Shown: one piece after another, positions 21,600 to 31,617 of the stretch
Position numbering within the stretch: the stretch's first letter is position 1
Layout: every line of letters begins with the position of its first letter
From: Owenia fusiformis
Lineage: Eukaryota; Annelida; Polychaeta; Sabellida; Oweniidae
Length of the DNA: 64,000 nucleotides
Direction: 5' to 3'
NCBI GenBank assembly: GCA_903813345.2
Contig: CAIIXF020000006.1
Span: forward strand, 14,200,348 to 14,264,347
The notes under the pieces: generated by a model
The model's input: the letters and a program-made list of their open reading frames with translations, nothing else
Told to the model about the DNA's origin: nothing
Database searches by the model: none
Program-made: the position numbers and the translations under genes

Positions 21600-24420
21600 A
21601 TTATGTTCAAACTTAAGTCAGATTTGAATTTCTGAGAACTTGTAAAGTCAAATTTGAACTTCTGAAAAGATGTAGATGATTTTGAAAAAAAAATTTGGTC
21701 AATTTGAAGCAAGTTGAAAACAGACCTTTTTGATCTTTTTTGACCTTGAGAAGGTCATTAAAGGTCAAATGTCAAATCTTAAGTCAGATTTGAATTTCTG
21801 AGAACATGTAGATGATTTTGAAGAAAAAAAATTAGTCAATTTGAAGCAAGTTGAAAAAAGACCTTTTTGACCTTGAGAAGGTCATTGAAGGTCAAATGTC
21901 AAATCTAAAGTCAAATCTAAAGTCATATTTGAATTTTTGAGAACATGTAGATGATTTTGAAAAAAATTTAGTCAATTTGAAGCGAGAAGAAAAAATACCT
22001 TTTTGACCTTTTTTGACATTGAGAAGGTCATTGAAGGTCAAATGTCAAATCTAAAGTCAGATTTGAATTTCTGAGAACATGTAGATGATTTTGAAAAAAA
22101 AATTTAGTCAATTTGAAGCAAGTTGAAAAAAGACCTTTTTGACCTTTTTTGACTTTGAGAAGGTCATTGAAGGTCAAATGTCAAATCTTAAGTCAAATCT
22201 AAAGTCAGATTTGAATTTCTGAGAACACGTAGATGATTTTGAAAATTTTTTTAGTCAATTTGAAGCAAGTTGAAAACAGACCTTTTTGACCTTTTTTGAC
22301 CTTGAGAAGGTCATTTAAGGTCAAATGTCAAATCTAAAGTCAGATTTGAATTTCTGAGAACATGTAGATGATTTTGAAAAAAATGAGTCAATTTGAAGCA
22401 AGTTGAAAAAAGACCTTTTTGACCTTTCTTGACCTTGAGAAGGTCATTGAGGTCAAATGTCAAATCTAAAGTCATATTTGAATTTCTGAGAACATGTAGA
22501 TGATTTTGAAAAAAAATTTAGTCAATTTGAAGCAAGATGAAAAATTTCCTTTTTGACCTTGAGAAGGTCATTGAAGGTCAAATGTCAAATCTTAAGTCAG
22601 ATTTGAATTTCTGAGAACATGTAGATGATTTTGAAAAAAAAAATTAGTCAATTTGAAGCAAGTTGAAAAAAGACCTTTTTGACCTTTTTTGACTTTGAGA
22701 AGGTCATTGAAGGTCAAATGTCAAATCTTAAGTCAAATCTTAAGTCAGATTTGAATTTCTGAGAACATGTAGATGATTTTGAAAATTTTTTTTAGTCAAT
22801 TTGAAGCAAGTTGAAAACAGACCTTTTTGACCTTTTTTGACCTTGAGAAGGTCATTGAAGGTCAAATGTCAAAGTCAGATTTGAATTTCTGAGAACATGT
22901 AGATGATTTTGAAAAAAAATTTAGTCAATTTGAAGCAAGATGAAAAATTTCCTTTTTGACCTTTTTTGACCTTGAGAAGGTCATTGAAGGTCAAATGTCA
23001 AATCTTAAGTCAGATTTGAATTTCTGAGAACATGTAGATGATTTTGAAAAAAAAATTTAGGCAATTTGAAGCAAGTTGAAAAAAGACCTTTTTGACCTTT
23101 TTTGACTTTGAGAAGGTCATTGAAGGTCAAATGTCAAATCTTAAGTCAAATCTAAAGTCAGATTTGAATTTCTGAGAACACGTAGATGATTTTGAAAATT
23201 TTTTTTAGTCAATTTGAAGCAAGTTGAAAACAGACCTTTTTGACCTTTTTTGACCTTGAGAAGGTCATTGAAGGTCAAATGTCAAATCTTGAGTCAGATT
23301 TGAATTTCTGAGAACATGTAGATGATTTTGAAAAAAAAATTTAGTCAATTTGAAGCAAGTTGAAAACAGACCTTTTTGACCTTGAGAAGGTCATTGAAGG
23401 TCAAATGTCAAATCTAAAGTCAGATTTGAATTTCTGAGAACATGTAGATGATTTTGTTAAAAAATTTAGTCAATTTGAAGCAAGTTGAAAACAGACCTTT
23501 TTGACCTTTTTTGACCTTGAGAAGGTCATTGAAGGTCAAATGTCAAATCTTAAGTCAGATTTGAATTTCTGAGAACATGTAGATGATTTTGAAAAAAATT
23601 TTTAGTCAATTTGAAGCAAGTTGAAAACAGACCTTTTTGACCTTGAGAAGGTCATTGAAGGTCAAATGTCAAATCTAAAGTCAGATTTGAATTTCTGAGA
23701 ACATGTAGATGATTTTGAAAAGAAAATTTAGTCAATTTGAAGCAAGTTGAAAAAAGACCTTTTTGACCTTTTTTGACTTTGAGAAGGTCATTGAAGGTCA
23801 AATGTCAAATCTAAAGTCAGATTTGAATTTCTGAGAACACGTAGATGATTTTGAAAATTTTTTTTAGTCAATTTGAAGCAAGTTGAAAACAGACCTTTTT
23901 GACCTTTTTTGACCTTGAGAAGGTCATTGAAGGTCAAATGTCAAATCTTAAGTCAGATTTGAATTTCTGAGAACACGTAGATGATTTTGAAATTTTTTTT
24001 AATCAATTTGAAGCAAGTTGAAAACAGACCTTTTTGACCTTTTTTGACCTTGAGAAGGTCATTGAAGGTCAAATGTCAAATCTTAAGTCAGATTTGAATT
24101 TCTGAGAACACGTAGATGATTTTGAAAAAAAAATTTAGTCAATTTGAAGCAAGTTGAAAACAGACCTTTTTGACCTTTTTTGACCTTGACAAGGTCATTG
24201 AAGGTCAAATGTCAAATCTAAAGTCAGATTTGAAGGTCAAATGTCAAATCTAAAGTCAGATTTGAATTTCTGAGAACATGTAGATGATTTTGAAAAAAAA
24301 TTTAGTCAATGTGAAGCAAGTTGAAAAAAGACCTTTTTGACCTTGAGAAGGTCATTGAAGGTCAAATGTCAAATCTAAAGTCAGATTTGAACTTCTGAGA
24401 ACATGTAGATGATTTAGAAA
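21600..24420 (+). repeat. Tandem array, ~125-150 bp unit, 21 copies
   Basis: Each unit carries CAGATTTGAATTTCTGAGAA, GTAGATGATTTTG, an A-run, GTCAATTTGAAGCAAG and then TTTTTGACC, GACCTTGAGAAGGTCATT and GAAGGTCAAATGTCAAATC. Length variation comes mainly from the presence or absence of one GACCTTTTTT block and from A-run length. Neighbouring copies are very similar, suggesting recent expansion. The array forms the core of the element at 21554-27348. Confidence 0.95.
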
Positions 24421-24567
24421 AAAATTGAAGTCAGTCTAAACAGTATTTGTTAAGTTATAGGAAGTTGTAAGAAATTGTTACAGACGCCGGACGCCAACCG
24501 CCGGACGCCAACCACCAACCGCCGTCGCAAAAAAACGGAGACCATAACAATATGTCATCACTTTTGG

Positions 24568-27326
24568 TTTTTTTTTTTTTTTTTTATTCTTCTTTATTCG
24601 ATTTTAGTACATACAAATTACACATGTAATGACTGCCGAAGTTGAAAAACATTGGTGGCAGTTTTTATTTAACAAACATAGTAAAATTATAAAAAACAAA
24701 AAAAACTAAAGGGTGGTGTCAGGTTTTCTGTCTGGGGTGTTTAGGCAATAAGCAGAAAACAAATTAAATAGTTATTTACAGCTGAATACAAAATTGGCAG
24801 TAATCTGCAGCACAGCTTGGTTTTCTTCAATATTTAGTTCGTCATTTCCATTTAGTAGAAATTCAATTTTGTTTCGAACATTTGAATCTAGAAAAATTTC
24901 AATTGCATTTAGCTCTGAAAGTTTTGCAAGTAGAGTTAGTCTTTCATTGATATGTAGGTTGCAGTGAAGGAAAAAGTGTTCAGTAGTTTGTGGTTTTCCA
25001 CATTGACAGAGGTCATCCAAAATTCCAGGAAAGTTATGAGCATATTTATGTGATTTTAAAAGAAATCCTACTCTAAGCCTGTTCAAACTAATTTCATAAA
25101 ATCTATCAATATCAATATTTTGACAATTTGTAAATATCTTTGGTTGGGTTGAGAAGTTTCTTTTGACATGATTTTTAAAGGTGGATATTGTTGGTTGACA
25201 TCTCAATTCAAGTGGGAGTGAATTCCAAATATTTATGCATGAAAAGATACAGGAATTTCTAAATTTAGCTGATATATTAGTAGGTAAGTGAAAATCAACT
25301 GGATTTCTAAGTTGCATATGTAATCTGGTTGGTCTATATTGTTGAAAAATTTCTGATATATAAGATGGCATTTGACCTAAAGATAATTTGTACATAAACG
25401 TTGCTATGTGTGATTTACGTCGGTCAACAAGTTTGTCCCAATTTAGTAATTTCAATACCGAATTTGTATTTGAGCCATGTAAACACCCTGATACAATGCA
25501 TGCAATTCTGTACTGGAGTCTCTCAAGTCGGTCAAGAGTTAATTTGTTACCAGTATGATAAATAATGTCATGAAAGTCAAAATGTGGCCGTATAAATGAT
25601 TCCGCTATCCTAGAAAGATGTTTACTTTTAAGTTTATGGCTCAATGCACGAAGTGGATTTGTCATTTTTTGAACTTTATTCAATAAGTTTTCAATGTGCA
25701 CGTCAAAATTTAGAATGTCATCCAGGTGCATACCTAGATGTTTGTGACTATTTACTTTTGGCAGAGTTTCACCATTAAGTGTCAAATCAGGGATATTATT
25801 TAAAGTACTTCTTGGTCGTCTGAAAGTGAGATCAGCACTCTTTGCTGCTTTAAATGCCATTTTCCAAGTATTTGACCATTCAGAAAGTTTGTTCAAATCA
25901 TCTTGTAAAAGGTCAATGGAGTTAGGATCATTTTTGGAGTATGGATGATAAAGTGATGTATCATCAGCATAGAGAAAGCAAAGGGAATTTAAATCATCTG
26001 GCAAGTCGTTTATATAGATTAAAAATAATAACGGTCCAAGAATTGAGCCCTGAGGGACACCTGCATTTATTTGACCAGGAAGTGAGAAATTTGATTGTAT
26101 TCCATTTATTGTGACTTTAATTTTTCGATTTGATAGGTACATGGTTATAAGGTTAAGTAGTGACTGTGAAAGTCCATATCGTGATAATTTATGCAAAAGT
26201 AAATAATGGGGGACGGAATCAAACGCCGCGGTAAGGTCGAGGAAAATTGAACGAACATTATTTTCATTTTCAAGTTCATTGTTTATCTTATGGATGATGG
26301 AAATCAGTTGGCCTGTAGTACTATGACCTTTTAAGAACCCAGACTGCAATTTATAAAGTAAGTTTTTAGACAAGAGAAAATTACTTAAATTGTTATATAT
26401 AACTCTTTCGTAAACTTTTGATATACAGTTGAGCAATGTTATCGGTCTATAATTAGAGCAGTCTGATCTTTTCCCTTTTTTGTAAATCACCGATACATTT
26501 CCCTCCTTCCAAGAAGATGGGAAGAAGTCATTTTGTAAAAATTTATTGAAGAGCCTAGATAGTGGTATCTTTAGAGAGTTTGCATTAATTTTGAGCATTT
26601 CATTACTAATATTGTCAAGTCCAGGAGCTTTATTGTTTTCTAACGAATGTAAAATTTGAACGATTTCTTCACTGTTAGTTGTAAATTGATGTAAAAGTTG
26701 GTCAGTTCTATGATCAAATGGTGGAAGTTGGTCACTTTGCTCTATACTGCTTTTTCCAATGAAATATTCCAAGAAAAGATTTGCTTTTTGAAGACTTGTG
26801 ACGGCTGATCTATTTAAATTATAATTATATAAAACAGGGATGAGATTACTGAATTTTTTACCCAAAAGATCCTTGATCATTGGCCAATATTCTTTCGAAT
26901 TAGCAGATTTTTCTTGAGTTTTTTCACAATATTCATTTTCATAATTTGTCTTTTTATTATTTATATGGTCAATAACTAATTTGGATTGTTCTTTAAATTG
27001 ATTAAAGTGGTCTAAACTTTGAGACTTTTTGAATTTTCTATAGAGACGGTCCCGTTTGTTAATTTCAGTTTTGATTGTATGGTCAAACCAAGGTTGATCA
27101 TTTGGTCGAATTGTTACCTCTTTATGCGGTATAAACCTGTTGAATATGGATATTAATTTGTCAATGAAGTTTTGAAGAAGCAAATCGAGATCATTTTGAT
27201 CAAATAACAAATCATCCAGATTTAAATCGTTTATTTCACGCGTCATTGAGACTTTATCAGCATCTTCATAAAACCAAATGGTTTTCTTGTATGATTGATC
27301 ACGCGGAATTTTGACATTAATTTTGA
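24568..27326 (-). mobile_element. 5'-truncated LINE retrotransposon with poly(A) and 12-bp target duplication
   Basis: Minus-strand insertion. Its poly(A) tail is the T-run at 24568-24585 on the plus strand. The 12 bases CATCACTTTTGG occur at both 24556-24567 and 27327-27338. Sequence beyond the right copy (TGGTGACATAA) continues the host hairpin, so both borders are defined and the insertion is 2759 bases. It encodes a reverse transcriptase but no endonuclease, because the 5' part was lost on insertion. The perfect target duplication and intact frame suggest a young insertion. Confidence 0.93.
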
Positions 27327-27381
27327 CATCACTTTTGGTGGTGACATAAAAACGTTTTTTGAAAGGAATGGGCTTGTACAT
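24772..27381 (-). CDS. LINE reverse transcriptase ORF, N-terminally truncated
   Basis: An uninterrupted 869-codon frame. Residues 1-18 come from the host element and its target duplication; LINE sequence starts at about residue 19. Reverse-transcriptase motifs in order: NKAPGLDNISNEMLK (250-264), YRPITLLNCISKVYERVI (311-328), IFLDLTAAFDSVPH (379-392), GVPQGSILGPLLF (441-453) and the catalytic FLYADD (469-474). A C-terminal CQCG...TEHFFLHC motif lies at 792-807. The APE-type endonuclease that would precede this region in Jockey/CR1-like LINEs is absent, so the copy should not be able to move by itself. The first ATG lies in foreign sequence, so translation is doubtful. Clade placement (Jockey/CR1-like) is inference from the RT motifs. 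Confidence 0.92.
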   Translation of the reverse strand: MYKPIPFKKRFYVTTKSDVKINVKIPRDQSYKKTIWFYEDADKVSMTREINDLNLDDLLFDQNDLDLLLQNFIDKLISIFNRFIPHKEVTIRPNDQPWFDHTIKTEINKRDRLYRKFKKSQSLDHFNQFKEQSKLVIDHINNKKTNYENEYCEKTQEKSANSKEYWPMIKDLLGKKFSNLIPVLYNYNLNRSAVTSLQKANLFLEYFIGKSSIEQSDQLPPFDHRTDQLLHQFTTNSEEIVQILHSLENNKAPGLDNISNEMLKINANSLKIPLSRLFNKFLQNDFFPSSWKEGNVSVIYKKGKRSDCSNYRPITLLNCISKVYERVIYNNLSNFLLSKNLLYKLQSGFLKGHSTTGQLISIIHKINNELENENNVRSIFLDLTAAFDSVPHYLLLHKLSRYGLSQSLLNLITMYLSNRKIKVTINGIQSNFSLPGQINAGVPQGSILGPLLFLIYINDLPDDLNSLCFLYADDTSLYHPYSKNDPNSIDLLQDDLNKLSEWSNTWKMAFKAAKSADLTFRRPRSTLNNIPDLTLNGETLPKVNSHKHLGMHLDDILNFDVHIENLLNKVQKMTNPLRALSHKLKSKHLSRIAESFIRPHFDFHDIIYHTGNKLTLDRLERLQYRIACIVSGCLHGSNTNSVLKLLNWDKLVDRRKSHIATFMYKLSLGQMPSYISEIFQQYRPTRLHMQLRNPVDFHLPTNISAKFRNSCIFSCINIWNSLPLELRCQPTISTFKNHVKRNFSTQPKIFTNCQNIDIDRFYEISLNRLRVGFLLKSHKYAHNFPGILDDLCQCGKPQTTEHFFLHCNLHINERLTLLAKLSELNAIEIFLDSNVRNKIEFLLNGNDELNIEENQAVLQITANFVFSCK

Positions 27382-27704
27382 AATGCTTTGCGATTAAAAG
27401 AAATACGTTTTCCGAGCAAGTTATTGAATAAATAGTTTGAATTTGTAATTTACTGAAATTTGGAGTTCTGACGCTGGTGTTTTAATTCGACCTTTGTGAC
27501 TAACACTGGTACTCACCTAGTTACGCTGATGATACGTCAGCGTAACAAGATGGAAGAACTTCCGGGCTTCGTTTTCGGTAAGATATTTTTATTTCTCGAT
27601 TCTACACCACTTATGAGTCGAGTTGTGGACAATGATTTGGCCCAAAGTTAAGGAAGATAGTCTAGTTTGAGAATATACAGGCCGTTCTATGTTTGGTATA
27701 TTAA

Positions 27705-27841
27705 CGAAGACACAATTCACATACTTAGTCCCTTGCTTTTGTTACGTTGACGATCTTTATGAATATTGTCACATTGGCAATATTCATGAATATCGTCAAC
27801 GTAACAAAAGCGAGGGACTAAATATGTAAATTGCGTCTTCG
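27705..27841. repeat. Near-perfect inverted repeat, ~65-bp arms
   Basis: The left arm CGAAGACACAATTCACATAC runs through AGTCCCTTGCTTTTGTTACG to GAATATTG. After a ~9-base loop, the right arm returns as its reverse complement, ending GCGTCTTCG. Few mismatches. Fits a MITE or a recent inverted duplication. Confidence 0.85.
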
Positions 27842-27949
27842 CAAGAATACGATGGCAGAACAACAAGATCCAGAAATTCCAGATGGGCCAGAGCATGACT
27901 TATCTGAAGAAGACATGATGTTTGTCGTGATATAGCGTGTGGAAACTTG

Positions 27950-28586
27950 TCAAGCGTAACAAAGCCTAGCAAAGCGTTTCAATCCTCGGTTAAAGCGTCT
28001 CAATTCGTTGGAAAGCTTGAGAGTCCTTCATGAAAGTGTAACAAAGAGTGTCAGATATTGATGAAAGCGTCTGACCTCGTGTCAGATCTTCGTGCCAGAT
28101 CGTAGCAAATCTTGAGACATCTTAACGAAGCGTATCAAGTGGTAACAGACCTACGCTTTGAGTCAAGCTTTGCTGAGCTTTGTTACGGTTTGTTAAGCTT
28201 TGATACGCTCTCGGCGCTTTTATCAATTCGTAACTGAGCGCCTAAAATTTTTAAACAGTTTAAAATTTTTTGGCGCTCTTGCCGATTATCCCGCTTTACT
28301 CCGAGCCTTTCTACGACCTATTACGACCCCGACGCTTTAATCAAGCTTTGTTACGCTTTGGTGCCGCTTTACAAGCCGCGTTAAAGTGCCATCAAAGCGC
28401 CGTTGGTGCGAACGTAGCTTGAACAGTTTTAATTTTTTTGCGCTCTTGCCGAATATCCCGCTTTACTCCTAGCTGTTCTACTACTTATTAAGACCCCGAC
28501 GCTTTAATCAAGCTTTGTTACGCTTTGGTGCCGCTTTACAAGCCGCTTTAAAGCGCCATCAAAGCGCCATGAGTGTGAACGTAGCT
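27950..28586. repeat. AAGCGT/ACGCTT-rich block with 165-bp tandem duplication
   Basis: The left half (27950-28145) is rich in AAGCGT and GTAACAAAGC. The right half (28150-28586) is rich in the complements GCTTTGTTACG and ACGCTT, so the motif switches strand at about 28147. Within the right half, about 28246-28411 (GGCGCTCTTGCCG ... AAGCGCC) is repeated at about 28425-28580. Origin unknown. Confidence 0.7.
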
Positions 28587-28589
28587 TAA

Positions 28590-28703
28590 ACAAGGCACTA
28601 ACATGCAAAATGTCAACACCTGTCTTTTGTTACAGATGCCAAATGCCACAAACGCCAACCACCGAAAACTGTCCACAAAAAAGTTGGAGACTATAACAAT
28701 AAA
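28590..28703 (+). mobile_element. Dispersed hairpin-end element, deleted copy
   Basis: Begins ACAAGGCACTAACATGCAAA, joins directly to GTTACAGATGCCAAATGCC and ends GGAGACTATAACAAT. The array core is missing. Confidence 0.7.
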
Positions 28704-28989
28704 ATATTTTAATGAAATGAAGTTCGAATTCTTGCAGTCACTAAAAGAATGGCATGACAAGGAAAGTTTAAAGGGAAAAATATTACAAAACAATTTGTTA
28801 TAATTGTCTCTATACTTTGCCATTGAAATCATAGAAGAGTAACATTTAGAATGAAGAAGAACCAATAATCCATAAACAAACCCAGAATTGAGTATTAGTG
28901 CATATAGGTTGTCTACAGGTAGTTAGCAGCTATTGTTTTCACAAGAAAAAGCAATCAATAAACCACCCACATTGCAATCATCAATGGAA

Positions 28990-29556
28990 ACAAGGCATAA
29001 ACATGACAAAATGTCACCACCTAGTTGCTCATAATGAGTTCAATCCTAAGTCAGACTTGAATTTCTGAAAACTTGTAGATGATTTTGAAAAAATTGGTCA
29101 ATTTGAAGCAAGTTGAAAAAATACCTTTTTTGACTCTGAGAAGATCATTGAAGGTAAAATCTCAAATCTAAAGTCAGATTTGACCTTCTGAGAACTTGAA
29201 GCAAGATGAAAAAAAAACTTTTTGACCTTGAGAAGGTCTTTGAAGGTCAAATCATTTTTGACCTTGAGATTGTATTTCTATAGTCAGATTTGAACTTTTG
29301 AGAACTTGGAGATTATTTTGAAAAAATAGGTCAATTCGAACCAAATTGAAAAATACCTTTTTGACCTTTTTTAACCTTGAGGTCATTGAAGGTCAAATCT
29401 TTGCTATAAAGTCAGACTTGAATTACTGAAAACTTGAAGATGATTTTGAAAAAAATTTAAGTCAGTCTAAACAGTATTTGTTAAGTTATTGGAAGTTGTA
29501 AGAATTTGTTACAGACGCCAATCACCAACCGCCGGAGACAGAAATAATGACCATAC
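28990..29556 (+). mobile_element. Dispersed hairpin-end element, copy with ~3 core units
   Basis: Starts ACAAGGCATAAACATGACAA and has the GTCACCACCTAGTTGCTCAT block. It then has about three diverged core units (TTGAAGCAAG, GACCTTGAGAAGGTC) and ends GTTACAGACGCC with CCAACCGCC and GACCATA. Units are more diverged than those of the large array. Confidence 0.75.
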
Positions 29557-29597
29557 AGTCTGTTTCGGATAGCCAGTATAACAGAGAGATAACGAAG

Positions 29598-29763
29598 CTT
29601 GTATTCGCGAATGCAACTAACACCTGTCAGCTACCGGATTAACCTACTATTTTATGGGTATTTCATTTAAATATGAATAGTACCTGCCACTATTCCATTC
29701 ATATTTAAAAATATTAGGTTAATCTGGTAGCCGACAGGCGTTAGTTGCATTCAGGAATACAAG
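29598..29763. repeat. Foldback element, ~75-bp arms
   Basis: The left arm CTTGTATTCGCGAATGCAAC continues ...CAGCTACCGGATTAACCTA. The right arm is the reverse complement (TTAATCTGGTAGCCGACAGG ... GAATACAAG) around a short central spacer. MITE-like. Confidence 0.8.
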
Positions 29764-30060
29764 TCTATGTATGTTTGTATTTTTGTATCTGTTGTGGGAA
29801 CTCCAATTGTTCACCTTTAAGGTAGAACTTCAATGTTGACTAACTTTTTTCTACAATTCAGATTTTATTGAAAAAATCGAGGTGAAAGATATATTGATGT
29901 ATTACAAAATATGTGAAAATTAGAAATATTGACTGTTGAGTTATTTCTAAAAAAGTGTTTTAATTTAACATTGCTCTCAAAGGAAAATTGTTTTTTGTTT
30001 TTTTATAAATTGCACAATTCAGATTTTCTTCAAAAAATTGTGATTATTCTATGAGAATAC

Positions 30061-30233
30061 ACAAGGTATTAACATGACAAAATGTCAACACCTAGTTGCT
30101 CACAATATTATGAATCTTTTTTGACCTTTAGGAGGTCATTGAAGGTCAAATCTTATATCTAAAGTCAAATTTGACATTCTGAATACTTGTAGATGATCTT
30201 GAAAAATGTCATCACTTTTTGGTGGTGGCATAA
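30061..30233 (+). mobile_element. Dispersed hairpin-end element, short copy
   Basis: Begins ACAAGGTATTAACATGACAA, retains about one core unit with AGGAGGTCATTGAAGGTCAA, and ends in the hairpin TCATCACTTTTTGGTGGTGG. Confidence 0.75.
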
Positions 30234-30321
30234 AAAGCATTTAAAATAATATTCATGAAAATTCACCATCTGGATCTTGAGAAAAATAATAACTATATTT
30301 AATATATATATATAATTAATA

Positions 30322-31401
30322 TACAGGGTGTCCGGAAAGTAAAGATACAAATGCTCTAATTTCAAGAGATTTAAGTGTTATGAGATGAAATTGCTCCCGA
30401 ATATAGAATGACATTATAACAATATATCCTGCAACGGTCATGGCTTTTAGTTTTAAAATAAAAAAGTTATGGTTGTTATGGTAACAGGAGTCGGGGGTAA
30501 GTGGAGCAACGTCACAACTGTGTTCTACAAATCTCTTTCCTGCTCATATGATCTTGGCACTCCACCATCTATTCCTATATTATATCAAATTATGTACCAC
30601 AACAGCATAGGGATTAGTAATGTAACATTATTTGATCATTTCATATTACTACTATCATTGAATATTCAGTATTTTCCTCATTATCTATACATTCTTGGTC
30701 CATCTTGACCGGCGATCCAAAGACCTGACAAAACCGCTGCTGTCCATCTCTCAGATTGCTGATAACACTGGCTTCCAGCTGAGTCTCATTTGAATGTTGA
30801 ACTTATTACAAATATTGCTTTCAATTTGGTCATTAAGGTGGAAGTCTAAAGAGGCTTCATCAGGTGAATAGGAGCATTGTATGGAAAGGTTTAATGTCAA
30901 GACACTCCATTGTAAGATTTGTTTTTTTGCTTTGTGAATTGGTGCATTGTCGAGATGCAATGTTGACTTTCCTACTAATGGCCAGGGACCATTCTTCTAG
31001 GCACTTGTATAATATTTCTTTCATTATACTGGTTAATGACTAACATAGTTCTGATATGTATATAGCTATGACATCATTATATGAAAGAAAAACACTATTG
31101 CAGCAATAATACAATGATGAACAAATCAAAACATAGATAGAAAATACAACAAAAAACACTGTTTCAAATGGTTGTCTTTTACCAATTTTTCACTTTTTAG
31201 CGTTGTTCTGGAACTGCTCCGCATACCTCTCACATTCGTAACCATAACAACCCTATCTTGAACACATTTTGACTATATGTGATGACAGTTGGTAGATATG
31301 TTGTAATATTGTTCCTCTACAATCTGTAGCAATTTCATTTCATAAAACCCAAATTTTTTAAAATAAGAGTATTTGTATCTTTACTTTCCGGACACCCTGT
31401 A
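30322..31401 (-). mobile_element. Dead mariner-type transposon
   Basis: About 1080 bases bounded by TA. Terminal inverted repeats read ACAGGGTGTCCGGAAAGTAA and continue AGATACAAAT on both sides. The minus-strand frame at 30960-30751 reads LHLDNAPIHKAKKQIL, then YSPDEASLDFHL, matching the second catalytic Asp (xDNAPxH) and YSPDLAPxDFxLF signatures of mariner transposases. Short broken frames and the damaged DLAP motif mean it is inactive. Its ends differ from those of the mariner at 16081-17062. Confidence 0.88.
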
Positions 31402-31537
31402 TATAAAAATATTATTATTCCATTGTATATAATGACTCATATTGCCAAAAAATGTCTTACTAGATCAACATGAGTGTCTCATATAAAAAGAGATAAAGAA
31501 AATGTTTAGCGGACATTTAAAAAGATGAAAAAAAAGA

Positions 31538-31617
31538 TTATGCCGGGTTTCAAACCCACTCTCTCTGGGTTTAAAAATGTTAAAAACCTGGCGCTCTAAT
31601 TGATTGTGCCATGCAGC
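31538..31617 (-). other. tRNA-like sequence (pseudogene or SINE head)
   Basis: On the minus strand, TGGCACAATCAATTAGAGC resembles a tRNA A box and D arm, and GGGTTTGAAACCC resembles the T arm and B box, at tRNA-like spacing. The anticodon arm is poorly paired and the acceptor ends do not close, so it is not called as a functional tRNA. Confidence 0.4.

Larger units (their letters stand above)
21554..27348 (+). mobile_element. Dispersed hairpin-end element, largest copy (split by a LINE)
   Basis: The left end ACAAGGCATTAACATGACAA continues to GTCACCACCTAGTTGCTCAC and then a 21-copy array. The right part GTTACAGACGCC leads to repeated CCAACCGCC motifs and GGAGACCATAACAATATGTC. It ends in the hairpin TGTCATCAC...GTGGTGACATA, which a LINE insertion (24568-27326) interrupts. 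Relatives occur at 15126, 28590, 28990, 30061, 34438, 43939 and 58476. A tandem-repeat core with a 3' hairpin resembles Helitron-related DINE/pearl elements of invertebrates. The class assignment is inference, since no Rep/helicase is present. Confidence 0.8.
27349..28589. other. Intergenic block with palindromes and AAGCGT-rich sequence
   Basis: Between two copies of the hairpin-end element. Holds the inverted repeats at 27513-27541 and 27705-27841, a short acidic open frame at 27852-27935, and the AAGCGT/ACGCTT-rich block at 27950-28586. GTTACG/CGTAAC recurs about nine times. No recognised gene. Confidence 0.6.
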
